A stretch of DNA of 64,000 bases from Vitellaria paradoxa (lineage: Eukaryota > Streptophyta > Magnoliopsida > Ericales > Sapotaceae), in assembly GCA_019916065.1 (NCBI GenBank), contig CM034233.1, forward strand, positions 1,426,001-1,490,000, read 5' to 3'. Shown one piece after another: positions 36,463-49,006 of the stretch. The notes beneath the pieces were generated by a model. That model saw only the letters and a program-made list of their open reading frames with translations, searched no databases and was not told the origin of the DNA. Positions within the stretch are counted from its first letter, which is position 1; every line of letters starts with the position of its first letter. The translations under genes were made by a program, and so were the position numbers.

Positions 36463-37649
36463 TTACCTCTTATATTTATTTATTGTCAAGTTTCAATTTG
36501 ATCACCCCGTAAGCGATCATTAATTAGATGTGTGACAGGGTGAACTCGTGGCATTAGAAAAGCATAAGAAATTTATTGTTATAATTAAAAACAAGAAAGT
36601 GAAATTGAATGTTAGGTTCAAAGGTGTAAAGCGTACCCTTTACTTTCATTTCATATGCGGGTGTTTTAGCAGCAAACTAGTGATAAAAGAAAGGGGGATA
36701 AATTACCGTATACATTCTTAAATTTTTTATTAAATTCTATTTCAAAATTTGATATTTTAATTATAATAATTAAAATTTTTTAATTTTAATTTATTGCAAT
36801 ATTAACTTTCCGACCACTTAAAAAGAAATTTTCTAAGATAAAAATTACCATTATAATTATTTAAGATGATATAGGTCCTTATAATCATTATAATTAAAAT
36901 AAATATAGGTCATAAAATAATACTTGGTCAAAATTTTAAAGGTTAGAACTGGAAATAATTAACCTAAAAGAAAAAAAAAAAATAATCACAGCACATTCAT
37001 ACGTGGAGGTAACAATAAGGCAATGAAATCATACCTGTGGCATCGCTAAAGAAAAATTGAGAACTCCAATGGAGAGACCTAAGATATCGCAAACATTATT
37101 AATATAAAAATATCTTATAAATCATTTATTAAAAAGGAGAAGGAAAAGAAAAAGATTCAAAAAGGGTAATAAATAAATAAATAATGTATGTACCTTGTCC
37201 TCCCCCGAAACTGTTAGAATAAATGGATGCCAGAGCAAAGGGAATGGTGTATGATATCTGCACAAGTATAAAGAATGAATTTTGTTACTCCCCACCTCTT
37301 GTTTGTGTGTTGCTTTATATATATATATATATATATATGGCTTCAATTGTGATTTAATTTTTTTATTTTAATTTTTAATGAGGTAGGCTTTTTTATTTTA
37401 TCAGTAAATCAGAACCCAAAAATATAAAAAATAAAAAGTTATATGCATTATATATCCTGGGTGAGTTGGTTTAGTGGCTTGAGGCGACGGTTAAGTGAAG
37501 TAGTATATGCATGAATGATGAGTTTAACCAACTTTCCAAGCATTTGGACTCACCGCTGTAGGAATCCCCAGCACAGCAAATAGAGCAAGCGCTGAGGCCT
37601 TAACACCGGGGTCGGGGTTCCCGCCGCCACCACCGCTCGAGGTCACGTG

Positions 37650-37654
37650 CCGCC
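37650..37654. repeat. Copia target site duplication, left copy (CCGCC)
   Basis: CCGCC directly before the 5' LTR. The same five bases follow the 3' LTR at 41476-41480. SUT-C has a single copy in the same exon context (GTGCCGCCGCGTTG). Confidence 0.95.
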
Positions 37655-37970
37655 TGTTAGGAATGTGATTCAAATCACTAACGGCTAGTAAGAAGTGGTC
37701 TTAGTGATTTTGTTAGTAAATCCCATGATTGTAGGAACTGTCATTAGTGATCCTTATTTAGTAGGAACATGATCCCCACGTTATCAGGTTTTGTTCTGTT
37801 TTCTAGGAGTTCAGTTATTTGAATTTAGCTATTTATTAGCTGGTTCCTTTGTTATGTTGATTGCAATGTGTTTTCGAATTGTTTGAATAAAAATCGGATC
37901 ACTTTGTTCTTGCATTGTGTCATCTTTTTTTTGTATCTTCTATCACCTTTAAAGCTATTTTACTTTAACA
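37655..37970 (+). repeat. Copia 5' LTR
   Basis: 316 bp, TGTTAGGAATG to ACTTTAACA. It pairs with 41162-41475. It holds the expected promoter region, but I did not fix the TATA box. Confidence 0.95.
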
Positions 37971-37973
37971 TTT

Positions 37974-37985
37974 TGGTATCAGAGC
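37974..37985 (+). other. Copia primer-binding site
   Basis: TGGTATCAGAGC, complementary to the 3' end of initiator methionine tRNA, three bases after the 5' LTR. This is the usual minus-strand primer site of plant copia elements. Confidence 0.9.
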
Positions 37986-38013
37986 CAGGTTCTTCTTTCT
38001 AACTTGAACAACA

Positions 38014-39166
38014 ATGGCCTTATTAGGATCCAACTCAATGCGGTCAATGATTCCAGTCTTCAAGGGTGAGAATTTCGATTTCTGGAAGATCAAGATGAGG
38101 ACACTTTTCAAGTCTCAGGAGCTTTGGGAGGTGGTTGAAGATGGGTATAGTGAGACTGATGATGAAGCAAAGTTGAGGGAGAATAGAAAGAAAGATGCAA
38201 AAGCACTGTTTTTCATTAAGCAAGGACTTCATGAAAGTGTTTTCTCATGAATTTCCGCAGCAGAAATTGCAAAGGAGGCGTGGAAGATTCTGAAAACCGA
38301 ATTCCAGGGATCATCCAAAGTTATTATGGTCAAGCTCCAATCATTGAGAAGGGAGTTTGAGACACTGTCAATGCAATCCAACGAATCTGTTCAGGACTTT
38401 TTATCGAGAACAAGAGCAGTCGTTAATCACATGAAGTCGTATGGAGAGAATATCACGGATGGGACTGTTGTTGCAAAGATCTTGAGAAGTCTCACTCCAC
38501 TGGTTTGATCACGTGGTTGCAGCAATTGAGGAGTCACAGGATCTATCAGTCTTCACTGTGGATGAACACATGGGGTCACTGCAGGCACATGAGGATCGAT
38601 TGAATAGATCACAAGAGAAGAGTGAAGAAAAAGCCTTTGCCGTGAGAGATTCTACTCAAGATGAAGGAAGAAACAACAGTAGTAGCAGAGGAAGAGGACG
38701 TGGCGGTTCAAGAGGAAGAGGCAGAGGTTGGGTGGAGCAAAAGAAATGCTACGCGTGCGGCAAACAAGGTCATCTTGCAAGAGACTGTAGAAGCAGTCAA
38801 GCTGAGTTTGCTGCTGAGGAAACTGAAGCAACAGAAGAAGACTTTCTGTTCATGGCGTTAATGGAGCATGGAAAGAAAGAAAAAGCTGTATGGTTCATAG
38901 ATAGTGGTTGCTCTAACCACATGACTGGGATGAAGGAGATGTTTAGAGAGCTTGATGAAACTCAAAGAATGGTGATTCGTTTGGGGAACAACAAGCAAAT
39001 CCAAGTAGAGGGAAAGGGTATAGTTGAGGGAAAATCTATTTCTGGGAAAAGTAAACTGATTTCTAGTGTTCTATATGCTCCAGAGTTGGCTCACAATCTC
39101 TTAAGTGTGGGACAGCTTTTACTTAGTGGTTTTACTATTTTTTTTTATGAAACATGCTGCACATGA
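38014..39166 (+). pseudogene. Copia gag and protease region, broken
   Basis: The first frame starts at 38014 with a typical copia gag N-terminus (IPVFKGENFDFWKIKM). It stops at TGA 38248-38250 and continues in the same frame to 38508. A frameshift near 38505 then moves it to the frame of 38513-39166. That part has an RGRGRG-rich stretch, a CCHC zinc knuckle (CYACGKQGHLARDC) and the aspartic protease motif WFIDSGCSNHMTG. It ends after the protease, where an internal deletion joins it to sequence normally found after integrase. Confidence 0.9.
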
Positions 39167-41195
39167 AAGACATAAGCTAGAAGGAAAATCAATTAAGTGC
39201 ATTTTTATTGGTTATTACTCACAAACTAAGGCTTATAGGGTCTATAATCCAGCAACTGGTAAAGTGATTATAAGCAGGAACACAATGTTCAATGAAGAAG
39301 ACTGTTGGCAATGGGAAGACAAAGGAAAAGCTCCTGTATTTCAGATCAAAGATGGTGAAGAAGTACAAAGTAAGGAAACTAGAAGTATGACCACGTTAGA
39401 ATCAAATTCAGCTGTGAGTCCAGATGGCTCGAACTCAGTGGGCAGATCAATTCACACGACCTCAACTCACCAGGGCAGCAGCTCAATTTCGTCTAACAAT
39501 GGTGCAGGTTCCACGAATGGAGATACAGACAATGATGATGATGATAGTGAGACACCACCTATGAAGTTCAGGTCACTTAGAGAGATCTATGAGTCATGTA
39601 CATTTGCTCTCTATGTAGCCGAAACCTACTCATATAAAGAAGCAGCAGAAAAGTCAGAGTGGAGACTAGCAATGGAAGAGGAAATGTCAGCAATTGAGAA
39701 AAATGAAACCTGAAGTTTGGTTGATCTACCAAAGGACAAGAAAGCCATAGGTTTGAAATGGGTATTTAAAACCAAATATAATCCAGATGGAACTCTACTA
39801 AAGCATAAGGCAAGGCTAGTGGTGAAGGGCTACTCACAAAGGAAAGGGATAGATTTTGAAGAAACCTTTTCTCCTGTGGCAAGGTTTGAAACAATTCGAG
39901 TGATACTATCAATAGCGGTATATCTCAAGCTTTGTGTTTATCAATTTGATGTCAAGTCTGCCTTTCTTAATGGAGAACTAAGTGAGGAAGTTTATGTAGC
40001 TCAGCCTGATGGGTTTGTTAATCAAAAGAGTCCAGATAAGGTCTATAAACTTAAGAAAGCCTTATATGGACTTAAGCAAGCTCCTAGGGCATGGTACATG
40101 AAAATAGATACATATTTTCTACAAGTTGGTTTTAAAAGAAGTGAAAATGAGCCAACAATGTACATTAAGAGCTGTGGGGAGTATGATTTTTTATTAGTAT
40201 GTTTGTATGTTGATGATATGATATATGTGGGGTCTAGTAGCTCTTTAATTTTAGAATTCAAAAGCCAAATTATGCAGAAGTTTAACATGACAGATTTGGG
40301 CAAGCTTCACTACTTCTTGGGAATGGAGGTAAGGCAATGTAAAGAGGGGATCTTCATAGCTCAAAAGAAGTATGCAATGGATCTTCTGAAGAAATTCAAC
40401 CTGAACGAGTGCAAAGCAGTAGAGACACCCATGAATGTGAATGAGAAACTTCAGGAGGATGATGGGTCTGGAGCTGTTGATGCGCAGAAATTCAGAAGTT
40501 TAGTGGGTGGTTTAATTTATCTCACGCATACAAGGCCAGATATCATGTTTGCAGTGAGTTTGGTATCAAGGTTTATGCACAAACCAACAAAACACCATTA
40601 TGGAATAGCTAAGAGAGTATTAAAGTATGTTGCAGGAACTCTAGAATTGGGGATTTGGTATTGTCAAACTAAATCTCTGAAACTGGAGGGTTATTGTGAC
40701 AGTGATTGGGCGGGTTCATCAGTTGATAGAAAGAGTACAACAAGTTTTTGCTTTACACTTGGATCAGGAGTAGTCACATGGAGATCAAAGAAACAATCTA
40801 TGGTTGCCTTATCATCGTGCGAGGCAGAATATGTAGCTGGAGGAGCAGCAGCATGTGAAGCCGTTTGGATGAGAAAACTCTTGCTTGACCTGGGTATGAA
40901 GCAAGAGGGGGCAACTGAGATTCACAGTGACAGTAATTCAGCTATAACTATGATAAAAAACCCCGTCTTTCATGGTCGAGCTAAGCATATAGAAATAAAG
41001 CATCATTTTATAAGGGAGCTAGTAGCTAAGGAGGAAATCAGCTTGAAATTCTGCAATTCAGATGATCAGGTTGCTGACATCTTCACAAAGGCGCTGTCAT
41101 ATTCCAAGTTTAGTTACTTAAGAAACAAGCTTGTGATGGGGGAGTTTGAATCAAGAGGGGGTGTTAGGAATGTGATTCAAATCACTAACGGCTAG
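39150..41195 (+). pseudogene. Copia pol region: integrase C-terminal tail, RT and RNase H
   Basis: From about 39150 the frame encodes the stretch just after the integrase core (KCIFIGYYSQTKAYRVYNP), an acidic linker, then TGA at 39711-39713. From 39717 a 492-codon frame covers reverse transcriptase (LKWVFKTK, FDVKSAFLNGEL, YGLKQAPRAWY, active-site YVDDM) and RNase H (CDSDWAG, SSCEAEY, SDSNSAI, HIEIKHHFIREL). RT and RNase H look undamaged apart from lacking an in-frame join to gag. The integrase core is missing upstream. Confidence 0.93.
41153..41161 (+). other. Copia polypurine tract
   Basis: AAGAGGGGG directly before the 3' LTR, the plus-strand primer site. Confidence 0.85.
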
Positions 41196-41475
41196 TAGGA
41201 AGTGGTCTTGGTGATTTTGTTAGTAAATCCCATGATTGTAGGAATTGTCATTAGTGATCCTTATTTAGTGGGAACATGATCCCACATTATCAGGTTTTAT
41301 TCTGTTTTCTAGGAGTTCAGTTATTTAAATTTAGCTATTTATTAGCTGGTTCCTTGTTATGTTGATTGCAGTGTGTTTTCGAATTATTTGAATAAAAATT
41401 GGATCACTTTGTTCTTGCATTGTGTCATCTTTTTTTTGTATCTTCTATCACCTTTAAAGCTCTTTTACTTTAACA
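41162..41475 (+). repeat. Copia 3' LTR
   Basis: 314 bp, about 96.5% identical by eye to the 5' LTR. It is followed by the target duplication CCGCC (41476-41480). Confidence 0.95.
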
Positions 41476-44005
41476 CCGCCGCGTTGGCTGGGCGACTTTC
41501 GTGATCCACACCGTCGTCACCAAGCAAACGGCGAGCAAGATATTGGCGCAACCCCACAGGCGGTTCCCGCTCTTGACGCTGCGCACCACCAGCATCACCG
41601 CCACCGCCGTGACTCCCCCCACCGCCGCGTTCAGCATCAGCCCGAGCGAACCAGCGCGCACGCCGCGATCGTACAACTTCTCTCCTGCTGCTCCTCCGTA
41701 CACCTCCCTCCCCACCAGTCGGTGTCGTACAACAAGAAAGCAAACCCAGCAGTGGAGTTGAGACACGCCACCAACAGTAGGATCCACATGGACTTTGGAA
41801 AGTCCTTCAACGCACTGTATATCTCCCCGAAAAAGGGCACCGTTTTGCACTCCCTTTCCCCCTCCCGTTCTGGTTTAGAGATTGGGTGTTCACGAACCGT
41901 ACCAAGGGCGAGAATAGTTAGAGTGAGCAACAGAGAAATGGATATGAAGAAACATGTCTTTAGGTTGCGCAGTACACATCGCAGGCTTGTGTTGAAGAGA
42001 AGGGTAAGAGGTTGTGAAGGCCAGAGTAGGAGCCGGCGGTGAAGCCGAGGACGTTGCCGACGGCGGTGAAGAAAGAGAAGGCGGCGTTGGCGTTCCGGGT
42101 TTTGCGCTGGTCGTCCCCGGAGAGGTCGGCGTGGAGGGCACGGCAGGTGGCCATTAGCATGTTGTTGGCGACGTCGAGAACCCAGAACCCGACGACGAAG
42201 ATTGAAATGGCGCGGGGTTTGGCACTGTGGCCGAGAGGGTCGCCGGAGAGCCGGCCGAGGTCAGCCGCGAAGCCGATGACGGCAACCCCGACGAGGATCG
42301 TGGCGGCGGCGATGAAGGGGACGGCGCCGGCCGAAGCGGGAAGTGCAGTGGTCGCTGTAATAGCCAGCGAGCGGCTGCACCACCATGCCGCAAATGGGAC
42401 CGCAGAGCCATATAAGAGAGGCCCATTTATGTGGGATACCGAGAAGCTGCACGTATGGTATAAGAAGAGAACACTGCAACGCCCACCCGAATTGGAGTCC
42501 GACGCCGATGGCCGCCACCGCCACAATCTTCCACGATGGGTGTGGTGGGGGTTGCTGTTGTTGTTGTTGTTGTTCCTGCTGCAGCACTTGCAGAGGCAAA
42601 GGGTGAAGTTCGACATTTTCCTTACTAGCAACACCACCACCCTCCATATCTCTCTGTCACTCCCACAGAGAAGAGTCCAAATATAAGAGGATTGGATATT
42701 GGACTATTCTTTTGAATTGGATGGCTATACATGTATACACATGTACATGTAGGACCAGTCCAGTGTGTGGGTCTATAGGGAGGAAACGTGTGCATTTTAA
42801 ATACGAATTCGCGTGGTTAAAGAATGATTGATGGACGTATACGGGGACAGAGAGTATGAAATGAAGTGCTATAGTCCACACCTTCTTCAAGTTGCTGATA
42901 CTTTGGTAGGCACTGGGCAGCTTCAATGGATCGAGATCCTTTTTCTATTACCTTTTAAAAAAATTACTTTGCACATTAATTTTTTACCATGTAGTATAAC
43001 TGTAGTAAAAAATGAAGCAAGTTTTTTTATCGTAAAATAATTGGCCCACCAATTCATTATAATAATATATTTTGATTAGAAATTTTAGTTATATATATAT
43101 ATATATTACTTTTGATTTTCGAAGTTATGGCAAACTTGATTTTTTTGAATTTTAAGATAAGGCTTTTAACACTAGGTTAGATTAAATGTTTTGTAGATAA
43201 AATAGTAATATTGTTTAAATTTAAATTTGATTGTACGATAATAGCAGTTCGTTATTACAAAATCAGTCTATTTTTTTAATTTTCATGCTCTGTTTATTTC
43301 TCTTTTCATGTTTACGCTTAATTATTAATTGTTCAAATGTTTCATTTATTATTATTATTATTATTTTAACCTTTTGTGACTCCCTACTAATATACATGTG
43401 CGCGCTAAACACATACATACAAATACAATAAAATTCTGACACTCTTAATTAATTTCTACACATCCTGAACTTCTTCTATGCATTGGTATGTATTGAACTC
43501 TTGATGACATTCTTGCAGTTAGGACATGACAATGTTCTCCTTGATCATCTTCTTTCTCTAATAATTTCTCTCTCTCTCTCTCTCGACCTCAACTTCTTGT
43601 ATGGAGTGACAAAAATAACAGTAGTTGGACAATAAAATGAAAGCAACAAGATGCTGGCAACCTTTTTCTTCTAGAGATAAAAAAGAAAGAATCAAAGTTG
43701 ATTATTATATTTCTCGAAACAAACAAAAGGAAACGAAAGATGAAAAATAAATCATGGATCAATTAAACTCTCTTAGGGATTTGGTTAAGAATAAAAATGA
43801 AAAATTTCATATAAATACCATAGAATATGGTTTGATCCCATTCATGGAAATTCCATAAAAATATTTCATTTTAAAAATAAAAAGTTCGAAACAATAGACA
43901 TTTTTTTCCTTGAAAATGGAGAGGAGTATTCTTCTTCATCCTCTATTCTCCTATATAGCTACCATAAGTAAGTCTGCAATTTAATATTATGATTATTCTA
44001 AAATC

Positions 44006-47000
44006 TCAGTGAGCAATGGCAGCAGAAATCTTCAAGGTGAGAGTAACAGATTCTTCACGTGAAGGTCGAGATGGGAGCAAGGTAAGTGCCAACACTCCGC
44101 TCATTGCAGCTACAACGGCTCCAACCACAAAAAAGGGTAAGTTACCGCCTCCAAACAATTCATCCCAAGGTCCACTTGTCAATGACACCACCAACTATTT
44201 CAACATAACATATAAGTGGGTTACGTTAATTCATTTGAGCTAATTATCTGATTTATCTCTATTTCTTCATATTGTGTTTGGAGTGGAGATTTTATGAAAG
44301 AAAGAAAAAAGAAAAACTATTTGATAAATATAGTTCCAAACAATCTTTAAGCCATAAATACTCAACAACATGTGCTTGAATAATTAGTCAACAATAATTG
44401 CCTTGGTTAATGTTAACAATACTTTAGCCTCTTATGATTTAGTCAACAATAATTCCTTTTAACAAACTCAAAAGTCATATGTGCAACAAGAAGTGCTTGA
44501 ATATTTAATATAAAAAAAAAAAAAAAACCATAGGATGAGATATGCCCATCCCATATGATCCAAAATAAATACATATATAAATCTTTTCACACACACACAC
44601 ATCTCCGTGCATTTGCTATTAAGTTCTTGCATGGGTTAAAGCCTAGCTCTAAATTGATTGATGAAAATCTGGTTCTTATTTCAAAATGCTTTTTTTTTCT
44701 AGAAAAGCATATAAATTCAATTTTTAATTTAATTAAATTGTTTAACTCTATGCTTGGTAAATAGAATCACAATGGGCTATTTCATCCTTATTTGTGCCAA
44801 GAAAAATTAACAAATTGGGCCCACTGCGATGTTGTTCTATGCTTATTAATTTTAACGGGCTTATATTGGGCACATAAAATTGGGCCAAAAGCTGAGCAGC
44901 CCTTGGAAAGATACCTTCTACGACCCTTTTTACAAACTTATCACTCAGAACTTTTACGACTCTTTTATTTTATTTTTTCTTTTTCTTTTCTTTCTCCCTC
45001 CCTTCTCCCTCTGAAACTAAGCCAAGAAAATTTCCCTATAATAAATGAACAAGTTTAAATGAAAATGGCAGAAACTATCAACTTCCATTATCTAATTTTC
45101 ATTAGATAATTAAATTTTACTGATTACTTTCAAGTGAGTTACACTTTTGTATCCATATGCATGGTTTACATCAATGTAACTTTAATCCCTTTACTTCTAA
45201 TTGAAACACTTAGGTTGTGTTTGTTTGAAAACGTGAATTCGGGTTGGATTTGTTATCCGCAGTCCCATATTCTTTGTTTGATAACAAAAAAAGAAAAAAA
45301 TATATCTCTCAAAATGAGAGACGTGGCATACAATGGGAGGGGGAGATGACATATTTCTCACTCCTACATTTGCTTTCCGTCAAAATTCAAAAATTCAAAA
45401 TTATTTTTTGTTTAATAACATTCCTTATCCCAATTTATATTCCACTAATCAAACATTAAAAAAAAATAATCCTACTTAAATAATAATAATAATAATAATA
45501 TATTTTATCCAAACTCATATTATTTATCCCTTATCATTCAATTCACCTAATGAAACATAATCTTAACCTTTTATATTTGCTGTTAAGTTCTGATTTGGTC
45601 ACTCTGTAAACAGTCATCAATTAAATGTGTGACGGGGTGGGCTCGGGACATTAGAAAAGCATAAGAAATTTACTCTTACAATTAAAAATGAAAAGATCAA
45701 GGTGAAAGTGGATGTTAGGTTTCAAAGGTGTAAAGTGTACCCTTTACTTTCATTAATTTCATATGCAGGTGTTTTAGCAGCAAACTAGTGATAAAAGAAA
45801 GGGGGCTAAATTAGCGTATACACTCTTAAATTTTTTATTAAATTCTACTTTAAAATTTGTTATTTTAATTATAATAATTAATGGCTCATTTGATTTGTTT
45901 TTTTATTTTTTATTTTGAACTCATTTTTCATTTTACGCTTTTAAAAATAAGAAAAAGCTTAACGCACATTTGGTCATTTGTGTTTTCAAATTTTATTTTA
46001 GAAAACGGAAAATAGGCTTACACATAAAATGAAAAATAACAAAAAATCATTCTAAGCATTTTTAATCCAAAATAAAGAATTTTAAAATAATGAAAATAAA
46101 GTATTTTCTACTTCTTTATTTTAAAATTTTTAAAATATAAAATAAAAATAGAAAAATAAACTAAATGCCACTAAAAATTTTTTAATCACTTGAAAAGATA
46201 TGTTCTAGGATAAAATTAACATTATAACTATTTAAGATACTAGGTCCTTATAATTATAATAATTAATATATAAATATATATATAGGTCATAGAATAAGAT
46301 GTGATCAAAATTTTATAGGTTAAAACTGAAGTAATTTACCTAAAGAAAAAAAAAATCATAGCACATTCATAAGATGGATGTGAGAATTAAGGTAATGAAA
46401 TCATACCTGTGGTATCACTATAGCAATATTCAGAACTCCCATGGAGAGACCTAGTAGATCGCAAACATTGTTAATATAAAAATATCTATTAAATTATATA
46501 TTAAAAAAAAGGAAAAGAAAAAGAATGTTCAAAAAGGGTAAATAATAAATAAACTACCTTGTCCTCCCCCGAAACTGTTGGAATAAATGGATGCCAGTGC
46601 AAAGGGAACGGTGTAAGTTATCTGCACAAGTGTAAAGAATGTACGTTTTTTGTTACTCCCCACCTCTTGTTTGGATGTTGCTTTATATATATATATATAT
46701 ATATGGCTTCAATTATGATTCATTTTTTTCTTATTTTAATTTTGTATGAGGTAGGCTTTTTTATTTTATCAGTAAATCAAAACCCCAAAAAAAAAAATAA
46801 AAAATAAAAGTAAAAAGTTATATGTACTCTATAAATAACTACATCCTCAATGAGTTGGTTGAGTGGCTAAAGTGTGTTAGTAATATGACTTTTTTTTTTT
46901 TGGGTTTTACTGTGCATTTAAGCACAATTTGTATAAATACTATCGGATAAAAATTACTTATGAATATGCTGTTAATAAAATCGCAATTTGAGACTGCGAA

Positions 47001-49006
47001 TTTTTTACCGTTGAACGCAGACTGCAATGAAAAAAACGCTCTTTTAAAGCACGGCCCTGCGAATTGAAAAAATCAATAACCGCCATGTGAGATGGCGATT
47101 CTAACCAATACAAATGCAAACCCTTCCAAAATTTTTAGTCCAAGAAAGTGAGTCAACCATTTATTCCCGGTCAAAGCATCACTTCAAAATCCATTTATTC
47201 CCAGTCAAAGCATCACTTCAAAATGGTGATTTTTGATATCATTTTTTAATAAATATTTTAAAAGAATTACCATTCTCACTTGTTAAAATATTTTATATTA
47301 AAGTATGAAATATTTTTTATGTATAATTATATTAGAATATTCTAATTAACAGTAAAATTTTGTATTTTCTTCGTAGTTATATTTTTAGTCTTTTATTTTT
47401 TTTAACATCACTAAAAAATATTTTAATAAATTAAAAATATTAGATTTTGAACCCATAATTTTTACTCCCAATATAATTTGAGTGTAAATAAAATTAATGT
47501 GTTTGAAATTTTAAATTTAGTTCTTAAAAAAAACTAATACTTTGTCAAACTTGGGAAAAAAGATAAATAAAGAATAATAATTAAAAATATGATAACTATG
47601 GAAAAAAGAAAAAAAAAAGGAAAAAATTAGGGAAAAAGTATATTTACTAATTTGCATAGAAAAATAAATTTTAATTTCTTTCCTCTTCTTTTTCCATTTC
47701 AAGGTTCACGAAATTATTGACTCCTTTTTCAAGCATTTGGACTCACCGCTTGAGGAATCCCCAACACAGCAAATAGAGCAAGCGCTGCCGCCTTAACACC
47801 GGGGTCGGGGTTCCCGCCACCACCATTCGCAGTCACGTGCCGCCGCGTTGACTGGGCGACTTTCGTGATCCACACCGTCGTCGCCAAGCAAACGGCGAGC
47901 AAGATATTGGCGCAACCCCACAGGCGGTTCCCGCTCTTGACGCTGCGCGCCACCATCATCACCGCCACCGCCATGACGCCCGCCACCGCCGAGTTCAGCA
48001 TCAGCCCGAGCGAACCAGCGCGCACGCCGCGATCGTACAACTGCTCTCCGGAGGCCCCACCGTACACCTCCCTCCCCATCCAATCAGTGTCGTACAACAA
48101 GAAAGCAAACCAACCAGTCCAGTTGAGGGAAGCCACCAACAGTAGTATCCACATGGACTTTGGAAAGCCCTTCAACGCACTGAATAACTCGCCGAAAAAG
48201 GGTACCGTTTTGCCCTCCTTTTGCAACTCCGGTTCTGGTTTAGAAATTGGGTGCTCGCGAACCGTACAGAGCGCCAGAATAGTTAGAGTGAGTAACAGAG
48301 AAATGGATATCAAGAAACAGGTCTTTAGGTTCGCACAGTACACATCGCAGGCTTGTGTTCGAGAGAAGGGGAAGAGGTTGTGGAGGCGGGAGTACGAGCC
48401 GGCGGCGTAGCCGAGGACGTTGCCGACAGCGGTGAAGAAAGAGAAGGCGGCGTTGGCGTCGCGGATTTTACGCCGGTCGTCGCCGGAGAGGTCTGCGAGG
48501 AGGGCGCGGCAGGTGGCCTTTAGCATGTTGTTGGCGACGTCGAGAACCCAGAACCCGACGACGAAGATTGCAATGGCGCGGGGCTTGGCGCTGTGGCCGA
48601 GAGGGTCGCCGGAGATGCGGCCGAGGTCAGCCGCGAAGCCGATGAGAATGACGGCCACCGTGACTAGTGATGTAGCGGCGGCGATGAAGGGACGGCGCCG
48701 GCCGAAGCGGGAAGTGCAGCGGTCGCTGTAATAGCCAGCGAGTGGCTGCACCCCCATGCCGAAGATGGGACCGCAGAGCCATATGAAAGAGGCCCATTTG
48801 TGTGGGATACGCAGAAGCTGCACGTAGGGTGTAAGAAGAGAGAACTGCAATGCCCAGCCGAATTGGACTCCGACGCCGATCGCCGCCAACGCCGCTATCT
48901 TCCACGATTGGTGCGGTGGTGGTTGCTGTTGTTGTTGTTCCTGCTGCAGCACTTGCAGGGGCAAAGGGTGAAGTTGGCCATTTTCCTTATTTACAACACG
49001 ACCACC

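Larger units (their letters stand above)
37655..41475 (+). mobile_element. Ty1/copia LTR retrotransposon, internally deleted, in SUT-B exon 1
   Basis: The full structure is visible: 316-bp and 314-bp LTRs (TGTTAG...TTAACA), iMet-type primer-binding site, gag, protease, reverse transcriptase, RNase H, polypurine tract and CCGCC target duplication. It lies antisense to SUT-B. The order protease, (integrase missing), RT, RNase H marks Ty1/copia. The HHCC zinc finger and catalytic core of integrase are absent, and the frame has two internal stops and a frameshift. It was therefore not autonomous in its present form. LTRs differ at 11 positions, ten of them transitions, plus two one-base indels. 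Confidence 0.97.
33666..42647 (-). pseudogene. Sucrose transporter pseudogene SUT-B, split by a copia element
   Basis: This is the tandem sister of SUT-C. Exon 1 runs from ATG 42647 to 41476 and resumes at 37654-37554 after a 3.8-kb insertion. Exon 2 is 37257-37194, exon 3 37078-37035, exon 4 33854-33666 with stop. Exons 2-4 and all splice borders are intact. Exon 1 is not. There is an extra G at 42317-42320 (GGGG against GGG in SUT-C), a lost base at about 41965-41970 before the CAN of DVYCAN, and a lost base at about 41712-41718 in the [10 protein letters not shown] region. The copia LTR then interrupts the hydrophilic loop after the VAQPTRR residues. Removing the element and one copy of its 5-bp target gives back the SUT-C reading order at that point. 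It cannot make a full transporter. Confidence 0.95.
32500..42740 (-). repeat. Tandem duplication unit 1, carrying pseudogene SUT-B
   Basis: Direct repeat of unit 2 (about 43090-49140). Homology includes the 3' flank (TTGAAGTTATGTCAAACTT against TCGAAGTTATGGCAAACTT), all introns and exons, and the 5' leader. Unit 1 is longer mainly because of the copia element (37655-41475) and the hAT at 34709-35760. Its 3' flank also has a local ~42-bp tandem doubling (about 32798-32880) that is single in unit 2. Confidence 0.9.
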
